64,000 nt of DNA from contig CALWVT010000001.1 of NCBI GenBank assembly GCA_944385055.1, positions 124,001 to 188,000 of the forward strand, in the 5' to 3' direction. The position numbers and the translations under genes are program-made. Within the stretch, counting starts at the first letter, position 1, and every line of letters begins with the position of its first letter. The stretch is from an uncultured Clostridia bacterium (GTDB lineage Bacteria; Bacillota; Clostridia; Oscillospirales; Acutalibacteraceae). Below the pieces are notes generated by a model. That model made no database searches. It worked only from the letters and a program-made list of their open reading frames with translations, and was not told the DNA's origin. Positions 26,847 to 36,026 of this stretch are shown here, in pieces.

Positions 26847-27755
26847 ATGAATAAAATTGAAACGCTCAAACGCGTTGCGGAAAACGCCGGGTGCCTGGTG
26901 CTCAAGGATGAGCCGATGAGCCGCCACACGACGTTCCAGATCGGCGGCCCGGCGGACCTGTTCATCGCCGTCAAAGACATCATCGCCTTAAAGGACATCG
27001 TCCGTGCGGCGGGGTCGCTGGGGGTGCGGCTGCTGCCGTTGGGGAACGGCAGCAACGTGCTTGTCAGCGACGCGGGCGTGCGCGGCGCCGTGCTGTCGCT
27101 GACCGGTGATTTCCGCAAGATTACGCTTTCGGATCCGACCACGATTGCCTGCGGTGCGGGCGCGACGCTTGCGGGCCTTTGCAAATTTGCCCAGCGCAAT
27201 GCGCTGACGGGCCTCGAGTTCGCCTGGGGCATCCCCGGTTCCGTCGGCGGCGCTGCGTTTATGAATGCGGGCGCGTTTGAAGGGCAGTTAAGCGACGTGC
27301 TCGTCTCCACCACACACGTCACGCGCACGGGCAAGACGGATTCCCTGTTGGGCCCGGAAATGGAGATGGACTACCGCAAAAGCGCCTACCAGAAAAACGG
27401 CTGCATCATCACGAGCGTCGTCGTGCGCTTAGAGCCCGGCAATGCCGAGCAGATTTCGCTTGTGATGGACGATTATTTCAACCGCCGCAAAGAGCGCCAG
27501 CCGCTCGAAATGCCCAGTGCCGGCAGCGTCTTTAAGCGCCCCGACGGCATGTATGCAGGCGCTTTGATCGAGCAGGCGGGCTTAAAGGGCACGCAGGTCG
27601 GCGGCGCCATGGTCAGCGAAAAGCACGCGGGCTTCATTGTCAACACCGGCGGCGCCACGTGCGAGGATGTCTTAAAACTCATCGACCAGATCCAGAAGAC
27701 GGTCTTTAAGAAGAGCGGCGTCCGTCTCGAGTGCGAGATCCGCCCGATCTCTTAA
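26847..27755 (+). CDS. murB: UDP-N-acetylenolpyruvoylglucosamine reductase
   Basis: FAD enzyme of 302 residues that makes UDP-N-acetylmuramate for peptidoglycan. FAD-site motifs are TTFQIGGPADLF near residue 30 and GSNVLVSDAGVRG near 68, with the GIPGSVGGAAFMNAGAF block near 130. The catalytic serine lies in PSAGSVFKRPDG near 228, and the EC..RPI end gives the catalytic glutamate. AAAGGGAGGACC precedes the ATG. Confidence 0.96.
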   Translation: MNKIETLKRVAENAGCLVLKDEPMSRHTTFQIGGPADLFIAVKDIIALKDIVRAAGSLGVRLLPLGNGSNVLVSDAGVRGAVLSLTGDFRKITLSDPTTIACGAGATLAGLCKFAQRNALTGLEFAWGIPGSVGGAAFMNAGAFEGQLSDVLVSTTHVTRTGKTDSLLGPEMEMDYRKSAYQKNGCIITSVVVRLEPGNAEQISLVMDDYFNRRKERQPLEMPSAGSVFKRPDGMYAGALIEQAGLKGTQVGGAMVSEKHAGFIVNTGGATCEDVLKLIDQIQKTVFKKSGVRLECEIRPIS

Positions 27756-27770
27756 AAGAAGGGGCCGTCT

Positions 27771-28625
27771 ATGGAATTTTTGATCGTAACCGGGCTTTCG
27801 GGCGCCGGCAAATCGCGCGCCCTGCATGCGATGGAAGACATCGGCTTTTACTGCATGGACAATATCCCCCCGAAACTCATCCCGGCCGTCTACGACTTGT
27901 GCCAGCAGGCGCAGTCGCTGCCCCGCGTCGCGGTCGTCACGGACATCCGCGGCGGGGATATGTTTTCGAGCTTATTTGAGACGCTCGACGAGATGCAGGC
28001 CGCGGAAAAGCCGTATAAAATCCTATTCCTGGACGCTTCCGACACCGTGCTGCGCAACCGCTTCCAGGAGACGCGCCGCAAGCACCCGCTCGCGGAGGAT
28101 ACGACGGGCCTGGAACAGGCCGTCAAGCTCGAGCGCGAAATCCTGCGCCCCGTGCGCGAGCGCGCGGACTACTTGATCGATACGTCCCTGCTTTCGCCGG
28201 CGCAGCTCAAGGAGCGCATTTCCGGCCTGTTTTTGGGCGACGCGTCGGCGGGGCTGCAGATCTACTGCATGAGCTTCGGTTTTAAGTTCGGCATCCCGCC
28301 GGAAGCAGACCTCGTGTTTGACGTGCGCTGCCTGCCGAACCCGTACTATATCGATGCCTTGCGCCCGCAGACCGGCTTAGATAAGCCCGTGCAGGAGTAC
28401 GTGATGCAGTGGGAGCAGTCCAAGGGGCTTTTAAAGCGCCTGTTTGAACTGCTCGACTTCTCGCTGCCGCTTTACTGCAACGAGGGCAAAAGCCAGCTCG
28501 TCATCGCCGTCGGCTGTACGGGCGGCCACCACCGCTCCGTCACGTTTGCGCAGGCAATCTACGACCACTTGCTCTCGCAGGGCCGGCGCGTCAGCGTCAA
28601 TCACCGCGATATCCAGAAGAATTAG
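27771..28625 (+). CDS. rapZ: RapZ/YvcJ nucleotide-binding protein
   Basis: Protein of 284 residues with P-loop GLSGAGKSRA near residue 8, a Walker B-like block near 57 and a C-terminal domain with VAVGCTGGHHRSV near 243. RapZ in E. coli senses glucosamine 6-phosphate and guides RNase E; the Firmicute homolog YvcJ is a GTPase linked to competence. It lies 15 bases after murB and 11 bases before whiA. The yvcK gene that commonly separates rapZ and whiA is missing. Confidence 0.95.
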   Translation: MEFLIVTGLSGAGKSRALHAMEDIGFYCMDNIPPKLIPAVYDLCQQAQSLPRVAVVTDIRGGDMFSSLFETLDEMQAAEKPYKILFLDASDTVLRNRFQETRRKHPLAEDTTGLEQAVKLEREILRPVRERADYLIDTSLLSPAQLKERISGLFLGDASAGLQIYCMSFGFKFGIPPEADLVFDVRCLPNPYYIDALRPQTGLDKPVQEYVMQWEQSKGLLKRLFELLDFSLPLYCNEGKSQLVIAVGCTGGHHRSVTFAQAIYDHLLSQGRRVSVNHRDIQKN

Positions 28626-28636
28626 AGGGGAATGCC

Positions 28637-29575
28637 GTGTCGTTTTCGTCCCGGGTCAAACAGGAATTTTGTAAAGCAAAGCTGCAGCGCGCGTCCCAAA
28701 AGCGGGCGATGTGCTACGGCTTATTGCTGTTTGGGCGCAGCTTTGGGGAAAAGGGGATTTCGCTGCAAAGCGAGTGCGTTGCGGCGGTCAAGCTCGCGGC
28801 GGACCTCCTCGCGGAATTGACCGGCGCCATCGTCTCTACCCAAACGGCCCTGCGCCGCGCGACGCATGCGGTGTGCACGCTTTCTGTGCCCGACAGCGGC
28901 GATGTTCTGCGTGTGCTCTCCTATTTTGGCCACACCGGCCGCGAGGTCCATCTGCGCTTAAACCGCGCAAACCTCGAGGAGGACACCACCCTCGTCTTTT
29001 TGCGCGGGGCGTTCCTCGCGTGCGGTACGGCGTTCGACCCGGAAAAGCACTACCGCGTCGAATTCGTTACGCCGCGCATGCATCTGGCGCAGGACCTGTG
29101 TACGCTGCTTTTGGAGCTGCCGCTTTCCCTGCATGTGCGCCTGTCGCGCCGCGGCGCTTCCTATGTGGTGTACCTGCACGGGGAAGCGGGCGTGGAGGAT
29201 TTCCTGACGGCGCTCGGCGCGCCGAACGCCGCGATGGACGTCATGCAGGCGCGCATGTTCAAGGAGGTGCGCAACCAGGTCAACCGCCAGACAAATTTTG
29301 AGGCGGCCAATATCGCAAAAACCGCCTCCGCCGCAGCGCGCCCCATCCGTGCGCTGCAAACGCTCTTCGCCTCAGGCGGTACGCTCGAAAGCCTGCCGCC
29401 CGAATTGCGCGCGCTTGCGCGGCTGCGTTATGAAAACCCGGACCTTTCCCTGCGCGAACTCGGACAGCGCCTCGACCCGCCGCTGTCGCGCTCCGGCGTC
29501 AACCACCGCCTGCAGCGCATCACGCAGATCGCCGAAAAGGCTGCCCGCGAAAAAACCGGCGCCTCTTCCTTTTGA
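28637..29575 (+). CDS. whiA: WhiA-family DNA-binding protein
   Basis: Protein of 312 residues with an N-terminal LAGLIDADG-like part (about 1-200) and a C-terminal helix-turn-helix (about 220-305), including RYENPDLSLRELGQRLDPPLSRSGVNHRLQRI, the WhiA hallmark. In Firmicutes it affects cell division and chromosome segregation; in Streptomyces it is a sporulation regulator. The GTG start at 28637 follows AGAGGGGAA. Confidence 0.95.
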   Translation: MSFSSRVKQEFCKAKLQRASQKRAMCYGLLLFGRSFGEKGISLQSECVAAVKLAADLLAELTGAIVSTQTALRRATHAVCTLSVPDSGDVLRVLSYFGHTGREVHLRLNRANLEEDTTLVFLRGAFLACGTAFDPEKHYRVEFVTPRMHLAQDLCTLLLELPLSLHVRLSRRGASYVVYLHGEAGVEDFLTALGAPNAAMDVMQARMFKEVRNQVNRQTNFEAANIAKTASAAARPIRALQTLFASGGTLESLPPELRALARLRYENPDLSLRELGQRLDPPLSRSGVNHRLQRITQIAEKAAREKTGASSF

Positions 29576-29602
29576 TACATTTGTGAAAGGAGCGGCATAC
29601 GT

Positions 29603-32600
29603 TTGTTTGTTCATCTGCATCTGCACACCGAATATAGTCTCCTAGACGGCGCCTGCCGCATCGAACAGCTCTTGGATCTAGCCAAAGAACGCGGCGATCC
29701 AGCCGTTGCCATTACGGACCACGGCGTTTTGTACGGCGCCGTCGATTTTTATAAGGCCGCCAAAAAACGCGGCATCAAGCCGATCATCGGCTGCGAGGTT
29801 TACGTCGCCCCGCGCACGCGCTTCGACCGCACGCGCGAGCTCGACAGCGAAAACCGGCACCTTGTGCTTCTGTGCGAAAACCAGACCGGCTACCAGAACC
29901 TCATCAAGCTCGTCAGCCTTTCCTGGACCCAGGGCTTTTACAGCAAGCCGCGCGTCGATTTGGAACTCTTAAAACAGTACCATGAGGGCCTGATCGCCTT
30001 GTCCGCGTGCCTGGCCGGCGAAATCCCACGCTGCCTCTGTGCAAACGACTACGACGGCGCGAAAGCGGCCGCCGGGCGGTATGCGGACATTTTTGGTCCC
30101 GACCACTTTTACCTCGAATTGCAGGACCACGGCATTCCCGAGCAAAAGCGTGTAAAGGAAGGCCTTTTAAAGCTCTCGCGCGAGCTCTCGCTGCCTTTGA
30201 TCGCGACGAACGACTGCCACTATCTGACGCGCGATGACGAGGAGATGCACCGCGTTTTGTTGTGCATCCAGACCGGCAAGACACTGTCGGAGGATTCCGG
30301 CTTCGCGTTTTCGGGCGCCGAGTTTTACTATAAGACGGAAGAGGAGATGCGCGCGCTGTTCCCCGACACGCCGGAAGCCTGCGATAACACCGCACGCATC
30401 GCCGAACGCTGCAACGTCGAGTTCGAATTCGGTAAGACGAAGCTGCCGCACTTTGAAACGCCCACGGGCGAGGAAAACGTCGCGTATTTCCACCGCCTCT
30501 GCACGGAAGGTATGCATCGCCGTTACGGCGATGCGCCGTCCGAAGAGGTGCAGAAGCGCCTCTCCTACGAGCTCGAAACGATCGACAAAATGGGCTATAC
30601 GAATTATTATCTGATCGTCCACGACTTTGTCCGCCACGCCAAAGAGGTCGGCATCCCCGTCGGCCCCGGACGCGGCTCCGGCGCGGGGAGTCTGGCGGCA
30701 TACTGCATCGGCATCACGAACATCGACCCGATTCGCTACGATTTGCTGTTTGAACGCTTTTTAAATCCCGAGCGCGTGAGCATGCCGGATTTTGACATCG
30801 ACTTTGCCGACGACCGCCGCGGCGAAATGATCGATTATGTCGTTCAGAAATACGGCGAAGACCACGTCGCACAGATCGTCACGTTCGGCACGATGGCCGC
30901 GCGCGCCGCAATCCGCGACGTCGGCCGCGTCATGGGGATGCCCTACGCCGCCGTCGATACCGTTGCAAAGCTCGTGCCCAATGAGCTGCACATCACGCTC
31001 GAAAAGGCGCTCAAAACGTCCCGCGCCCTGCGCGAGCGCTACGAGCAGGACCCCGAGGTCCACCGCCTGCTTTCGATGGCGCAAAAAATCGAAGGCATGC
31101 CGCGCAACGCCTCCACCCACGCGGCCGGCGTTGTAATTACGGACCAGCCCGTCGACGCCTACGTGCCGCTCTCGAAAAACGGCGACGCCGTTGTGTGCCA
31201 GTACACGATGACGGCGCTCGAGGAGCTCGGCCTTTTGAAGATGGACTTTTTGGGGCTGCGCAACTTGACGATCCTGCGCGACGCCGAGCGCACAATCCAG
31301 AAAGACCACCCGGATTTCTCCGCCGAGGACGTCCCGCTCGACGCGAAAGAGGTCTATGCGATGCTCTCGCGCGGGGAGACGGACGGCGTGTTCCAGTTCG
31401 AGTCCGGCGGCATGCGCAATGTCATCATGCAGCTTTCCCCGGAGAGCATTGAAGACCTCATCGCGGTCGTCGCGCTGTACCGCCCCGGCCCGATGGAGTC
31501 AATCCCGCGCTATCTCGAAAACCGCCACCACCCCGAAAAAATCACATACCTGCATCCCTTGCTGGAGCCCATCTTAAAGGTCACCTACGGCTGTATCGTC
31601 TATCAGGAACAGGTCATGCAGATTTTCCGCACGCTCGCGGGCTACAGCCTTGGCCGCGCCGATATCGTGCGCCGCGCCATGAGCAAGAAAAAGCACGACG
31701 TCATGGAGCGCGAAAAGGAAATCTTCCTGCACGGCCTTGTCGATGCGGACGGGCAGGTCGAGGTGCCCGGCTGCGTGCGCCGCGGCATCGACGAGGAGAC
31801 GGCCTTAAAAATCTATGGCGAGATGGAGAGCTTCGCGTCCTATGCGTTTAATAAGTCCCACGCGGCGGCTTACGCGATTCTGGCGTATCAGACGGCCTAT
31901 CTCAAGTGCTTTTATCCGCGCGCCTATATGGCGGCCTTAATGACGAGTACGCTCGACCAAACGGCCAAACTGGCCCGCTATATCGATACGTGCGGAAAGC
32001 TCCAAATCCGCGTGCTGCCCCCGCATATCAACGAAAGCGGCGCGGGCTTTACGGTCGAGGGCGAAAACCTGCGTTTCGGGCTTTTGGCCGTGCGCAATTT
32101 AGGCCGCGCGCTGATCGAAAAGATTTTGCAGGAGCGCCGGCGCGGCGGGCCGTTCCCCTCGTTTGTCTCGTTTTGCGAGCGCCTGTACGGCACCTATAAC
32201 CGCCGCGCGCTCGAAAGCCTCGTCGCCTGCGGCGCGTTCGACGGCCTCGGCTACAACCGCCGCGAATTGTTCGTCGCGGTCCCCGGCGTCCTTTCCTGGC
32301 TCGAAAGTGACCGCCGCCGCAACGTCGAAGGGCAGCTTGGCCTGTTTGGCACCGGGGCAGGGGAGACACAGCCGATCCGCCTCGAGCATATGGAGGATTT
32401 TTCGCAGGCCAAACGCCTGGAGATGGAAAAGGAAGTCGCCGGCATGTATTTGAGCGGCCATCCGATGGCCGCCTATGCCGGCCATTACCGCGACTTCGGC
32501 GCTGTGCCGGTCGGCGATGTGCTCGAAGCCGGCGAAGGGGGCAGCCGCTTTTCCGACGGCGACTATATCCGCCTGCTCGGATTGGTCGACCACATCCAGA

Positions 32601-33139
32601 CAAAGTCCTCGCGCGGCGGCGAAATGGCGTTTGTCACGCTTGAAGATTTTTACGGCAGCATCGAAGTCCTCGTCTTTTCCCGCCAGTGGGAGGTTTACCG
32701 CTCGCTTCTGGGCAGCGGCCGCGTGCTGTGCGTTTCCGGACGCATCAGCGTGCGGGAAGAGGAGGCGCCAAAGCTTCTGTGCGACCGCGTCGAGGATGCC
32801 GAACACGTAAAAGAGGCCGTTCCCCAAAAAGACGGCTCTAAAAAGCGCGGGAAAGCGGACGCTCCGAAGCCGTCCGCCACCCCTCCGGCGCCGCAGCCCG
32901 CCGGAAAGCACGTAAAGCCCGGCCTTTACCTGCGCGTTTCCTCAAAAGAGGACCCCGCCCTTTCGCGCGCGCGCCGGTATCTCGCCATTTTCGACGGGAA
33001 AACGCCGCTTTATATCGTCTTCCAAAAGGAAAATCAGATGTACTGCGCGCCCAGGCGCGAAGGGGTGGAGGTAAATTCTGTACTACTTGCGGCGCTCAAA
33101 GAGCTGCTCGGCGACAAAAATGTCGCATATGTTCAATAA
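29603..33139 (+). CDS. dnaE: DNA polymerase III alpha subunit, DnaE type
   Basis: Polymerase of 1178 residues. The N-terminal PHP domain begins FVHLHLHTEYSLLDGA and keeps ITDHGVLYGA and NDCHYLTRDD, so its metal site looks intact and proofreading is possible. The polymerase active site has GPGRGSGAGSLAAY near residue 353 and PDFDIDF near 393. A helix-hairpin-helix and OB fold (about 970-1065) follow, and a Lys/Pro/Ala-rich linker precedes a last small domain (about 1100-1178). The TTG start follows GAAAGGAG. In Clostridia DnaE works beside PolC. Confidence 0.96.
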   Translation: MFVHLHLHTEYSLLDGACRIEQLLDLAKERGDPAVAITDHGVLYGAVDFYKAAKKRGIKPIIGCEVYVAPRTRFDRTRELDSENRHLVLLCENQTGYQNLIKLVSLSWTQGFYSKPRVDLELLKQYHEGLIALSACLAGEIPRCLCANDYDGAKAAAGRYADIFGPDHFYLELQDHGIPEQKRVKEGLLKLSRELSLPLIATNDCHYLTRDDEEMHRVLLCIQTGKTLSEDSGFAFSGAEFYYKTEEEMRALFPDTPEACDNTARIAERCNVEFEFGKTKLPHFETPTGEENVAYFHRLCTEGMHRRYGDAPSEEVQKRLSYELETIDKMGYTNYYLIVHDFVRHAKEVGIPVGPGRGSGAGSLAAYCIGITNIDPIRYDLLFERFLNPERVSMPDFDIDFADDRRGEMIDYVVQKYGEDHVAQIVTFGTMAARAAIRDVGRVMGMPYAAVDTVAKLVPNELHITLEKALKTSRALRERYEQDPEVHRLLSMAQKIEGMPRNASTHAAGVVITDQPVDAYVPLSKNGDAVVCQYTMTALEELGLLKMDFLGLRNLTILRDAERTIQKDHPDFSAEDVPLDAKEVYAMLSRGETDGVFQFESGGMRNVIMQLSPESIEDLIAVVALYRPGPMESIPRYLENRHHPEKITYLHPLLEPILKVTYGCIVYQEQVMQIFRTLAGYSLGRADIVRRAMSKKKHDVMEREKEIFLHGLVDADGQVEVPGCVRRGIDEETALKIYGEMESFASYAFNKSHAAAYAILAYQTAYLKCFYPRAYMAALMTSTLDQTAKLARYIDTCGKLQIRVLPPHINESGAGFTVEGENLRFGLLAVRNLGRALIEKILQERRRGGPFPSFVSFCERLYGTYNRRALESLVACGAFDGLGYNRRELFVAVPGVLSWLESDRRRNVEGQLGLFGTGAGETQPIRLEHMEDFSQAKRLEMEKEVAGMYLSGHPMAAYAGHYRDFGAVPVGDVLEAGEGGSRFSDGDYIRLLGLVDHIQTKSSRGGEMAFVTLEDFYGSIEVLVFSRQWEVYRSLLGSGRVLCVSGRISVREEEAPKLLCDRVEDAEHVKEAVPQKDGSKKRGKADAPKPSATPPAPQPAGKHVKPGLYLRVSSKEDPALSRARRYLAIFDGKTPLYIVFQKENQMYCAPRREGVEVNSVLLAALKELLGDKNVAYVQ

Positions 33140-33177
33140 TCACAACAATTCAAGAGGAATTTTTCTATATCGAACGC

Positions 33178-33206
33178 TTGTAGTTGTATCGGATATCTTT
33201 TATAAT
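33178..33206 (+). promoter_or_regulatory. Sigma-A promoter of pfkA
   Basis: TTGTAG (33178-33183), a 17-base spacer and TATAAT (33201-33206), in the AT-rich gap after dnaE. Confidence 0.8.
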
Positions 33207-33283
33207 AGAGAAAGAAAGATAGAAGGAAACACCGCGGTGCTGTGCAAAAAACCGCGGGGATTTTGGAGCAGGAGGTTTTTACA

Positions 33284-34252
33284 ATGAGTGAAAAGTCTAT
33301 TGCCGTTTTGACCAGCGGCGGCGACGCACCGGGCATGAACCCGGCTGTTCGTGCGGTAGTGCGCGCGGGCCTGGCGATGGGATTCGGCGTGAAAGGCGTG
33401 CGCCGCGGCTACAATGGCTTGTTAAACGGCGACGTCGTCGACATGAACCTGCGCAGCGTGTCCGACATCATCGGGCGCGGCGGCACGGTTCTCTACACTG
33501 CCAGAAGTCCCGAATTCAACACGCCCGAAGGCGTCCAGAAGGCAGCCAAGGCGTGCCAGGAGATGGGCGTTGTCGGTGTCGTCGTCATCGGCGGCGACGG
33601 CTCGTTCCGCGGCGCGCGCGACCTGACGGCGGCCGGCATCCCGTGCATCGGCATCCCCGGCACGATCGACAACGACATTGCCTCCAGCGAATACACGATC
33701 GGTTTTGACACGGCGATGAATACCGCGCTGGAAATGATCGACCGCATCCGCGATACCGCAGAGTCCCATGACCGCTGCAGCGTCGTGGAAGTCATGGGCC
33801 GCCGCTGCGGCGATTTGGCGCTGCAGGTCGGCGTGGCTGTCGGCGCAACGACGATCCTTGTGCCGGAAGTCCCGTGGGATTTCCGCCGCGACATCATCGG
33901 CCGCATGCAGTTCGCGTTAAAGACCGGCAAACACCACTTCATCATCATGGTCGCCGAGGGCGTCGGCGGCACGGAAGAGCTCGCAAAGCATATCGAGTGG
34001 ACGACCGACATCGAGACGCGCGCGACCATCCTCGGCCACGTGCAGCGCGGCGGTTCCCCGACGCTGCGCGACCGCGTCGTCGCGAGTGAAATGGGCTACC
34101 GCGCGGTGAAGCTGCTGCAGGAAGGCCACAGCAACCGCGTCGTTGTCATGCAGGGCGGCAAGATTGTCGATATGGACATCACGGAAGCGCTCGAGATGAA
34201 GCGCCCGTTCAATATGGAACTCTACCGCATTGCCCACGAGATCTCGATTTAA
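33284..34252 (+). CDS. pfkA: 6-phosphofructokinase
   Basis: Protein of 322 residues that phosphorylates fructose 6-phosphate, the committed step of glycolysis. Motifs: TSGGDAPGMNPAVRA near residue 9, GGDGSFRGA near 101 for the nucleotide, IPGTIDNDI near 122 with the catalytic aspartates, and a late LGHVQRGGSPTLRDR near 245. The GGDGS sequence fits the ATP-dependent type. The ATG at 33284 follows GCAGGAGG. Confidence 0.96.
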   Translation: MSEKSIAVLTSGGDAPGMNPAVRAVVRAGLAMGFGVKGVRRGYNGLLNGDVVDMNLRSVSDIIGRGGTVLYTARSPEFNTPEGVQKAAKACQEMGVVGVVVIGGDGSFRGARDLTAAGIPCIGIPGTIDNDIASSEYTIGFDTAMNTALEMIDRIRDTAESHDRCSVVEVMGRRCGDLALQVGVAVGATTILVPEVPWDFRRDIIGRMQFALKTGKHHFIIMVAEGVGGTEELAKHIEWTTDIETRATILGHVQRGGSPTLRDRVVASEMGYRAVKLLQEGHSNRVVVMQGGKIVDMDITEALEMKRPFNMELYRIAHEISI

Positions 34253-34279
34253 GTTTTACAAATAAGCAAACGCTTCTGC

Positions 34280-34316
34280 GGGCGGCGCCCCTTTTCGGTG
34301 GGGTGCTGCCCTTTTT
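34280..34316 (+). terminator. Intrinsic terminator after pfkA
   Basis: GGGCGGCGCCCC (34280-34291) pairs with GGGGTGCTGCCC (34300-34311) and is followed by TTTTT. Confidence 0.88.
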
Positions 34317-34351
34317 ATGCGGTACAGCTTACAAAAATTTATTTCGGGCCA

Positions 34352-34380
34352 TTGACTTTTTCTGCAAAATCGCATATGCT
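34352..34380 (+). promoter_or_regulatory. Sigma-A promoter of the MATE leader
   Basis: TTGACT (34352-34357), a 17-base spacer and TATGCT (34375-34380), giving a start near 34387 and a leader of about 170 bases. Confidence 0.7.
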
Positions 34381-34386
34381 GTAGGT

Positions 34387-34497
34387 ATACAAAAAATCTT
34401 CCCCAGGGTTCTCGGAGGACCGTGTATCGCAATACACAGGTCGGAAAAGAGGTCGGGTGCGCCCGGTTATTTGCAAGGATAACCGGGCGCTTTTTTT
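34387..34497 (+). promoter_or_regulatory. Structured leader RNA, candidate guanidine-IV (mepA) riboswitch
   Basis: Between the promoter and the MATE gene lies a compact RNA. A hairpin GTGTAT/ATACAC (34422-34437) is extended by GACC pairing with GGTC. Purine-rich single strands (GGAAAAGAGG) follow, then a 12-base-pair stem (34459-34470 with 34479-34490) and seven T: a full terminator upstream of the ORF. Guanidine-IV riboswitches (mepA motif) regulate MATE exporters in Clostridia with just this plan of a small aptamer plus terminator. The sequence match to the published consensus was not computed, so the class is an inference; that this is a transcription-attenuating leader is well supported. 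Confidence 0.55.
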
Positions 34498-34555
34498 ACA
34501 GCCCATTTGGGGAGAAAGCCGTTTTGCTTTCAGAATAGGAGGAGAACACAAGTTT

Positions 34556-35914
34556 ATGGATTCCACCGCCCTTTTTGCAAGGACCGCGCCGCGGCGGCTC
34601 TTTTTTACTGCCGCAATCCCGGGCGCCATCAGTATGCTGGCATCCTCGCTCTACCAAACGCTGGACGGCGTCTTTGTCGGCCAGTTTTTAGGTGCGACCG
34701 CCTTTGCCGCCATCAACCTCGCAATGCCGTTCGTCATCATCAACTTTTCCCTAGCCGATTTGATTGGCGTCGGTTCGGCCGTCCCCATCGCCGTCAGCTT
34801 AGGGCGCGGGGAGCGCGAGGAGGCCAATAACCTGTTTACGTGCGCCTGCTTGATGATTGTCGCCGTCGGCGTGCTGTTAGGCGGTGTGATCTTTGCGGCG
34901 GCGCCGGCACTGATCCAATTTATGGGTGCGGAAGGGACGTTTGCCGCGCTCGCCGTGCAGTACCTGCGCGTGTACGCGCTGTGTTCGCCGTTTACGACGA
35001 TGATTTTTGCGCTGGACAATTTTCTGCGCATCTGCGGCTATATCCGCGGCAGCATGGGCCTGAATATTTTGATGTCCGTTTTGTGCTGCGGGCTTGAGCT
35101 TTTGTTTCTCGGCGTGTTCCATTGGGGCATCTGGGCCTCGGCCTTGGCGTCGAGCGGCGGCATGTTCGTCTGCGTGCTCGTCGCACTTTCCCCGTTTTTC
35201 CGCGGGAAAGCGCTGCTGCATTTTTGTAAGCCCCGTTTCCAGCTGCGGCGCATCCGGCAGATCGTCGCCTGCGGCAGCCCGAATTTCCTCAATAACATTG
35301 CCGGCCGCATCGCGTCAATCCTCTTTAATTTCCTGCTCGTGCGCATGGGCGGCGAGACGGCCGTCTCGGTTTATGGCATCCTGATGTTCGTCGACGGCTT
35401 TATCCAGCCGCTGCTCTACGGCATGTGCGATTCCCTGCAGCCGGCCGTCGGCTACAACTGGGGCGCGCAGAAGCTCTCCCGCGTGCGGGCCATCGAGAAG
35501 TATTGCTTTACGGCCAGCGCCGCCGTCTCCATTCTGTCGGCCGCCGTGACCGCGCTGTTTCCCGAACAGATTACGTGCCTGTTTGTCTCGAATGCCGGCG
35601 GAGAAATCCTGCAGATGGCGGTCTTTGCGCTGCGCCTGTTCAGCCTGACGTACGTGACGCGCTGGTTCTCGTTTGCGACACAGAGCTATATGCTCGCGGT
35701 CGAAAAGCCCCTGCCGGCCTCGCTGATTTCCGTGTCCACCGCACTGGTGTTCCCGGTTTTGTTCGTGCTCTTGTTCTGGCCGCTGGGATTGACGGGCATC
35801 TGGATGAATTTTGCCGCGACGAGTGTGCTCGCCGCCGTTTTGTCGGCGGTCGTGCTGCGCCGGGAGCGCGCGGACCTGCACCGCCCGGATGCCCCCGATG
35901 TGCCGCGCGGCTGA
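34556..35914 (+). CDS. MATE-family efflux transporter, MepA-like
   Basis: Exporter of 452 residues with twelve hydrophobic segments in two halves, the multidrug and toxin extrusion fold. The first helix contains IPGAISMLASSLYQTLDGVFVGQFLG, typical of MepA/DinF-type members; the second half shows QPAVGYNWGAQKLSRVR near residue 300. It probably exports cationic compounds using sodium or proton flow. The ATG at 34556 follows AGGAGGAG. An attenuating leader RNA upstream suggests ligand-controlled expression, with guanidinium a candidate substrate. Confidence 0.9.
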   Translation: MDSTALFARTAPRRLFFTAAIPGAISMLASSLYQTLDGVFVGQFLGATAFAAINLAMPFVIINFSLADLIGVGSAVPIAVSLGRGEREEANNLFTCACLMIVAVGVLLGGVIFAAAPALIQFMGAEGTFAALAVQYLRVYALCSPFTTMIFALDNFLRICGYIRGSMGLNILMSVLCCGLELLFLGVFHWGIWASALASSGGMFVCVLVALSPFFRGKALLHFCKPRFQLRRIRQIVACGSPNFLNNIAGRIASILFNFLLVRMGGETAVSVYGILMFVDGFIQPLLYGMCDSLQPAVGYNWGAQKLSRVRAIEKYCFTASAAVSILSAAVTALFPEQITCLFVSNAGGEILQMAVFALRLFSLTYVTRWFSFATQSYMLAVEKPLPASLISVSTALVFPVLFVLLFWPLGLTGIWMNFAATSVLAAVLSAVVLRRERADLHRPDAPDVPRG

Positions 35915-36026
35915 TGTTCCCGCCTGCAAGGGGCAAAACCCGTTGCAACCTTTGCCCAAAACGTCTACAATAGGGAAGGACGCATCCGCGCAAATAAATT
36001 TTGAAAACGACACAAGGAGGATGTTT

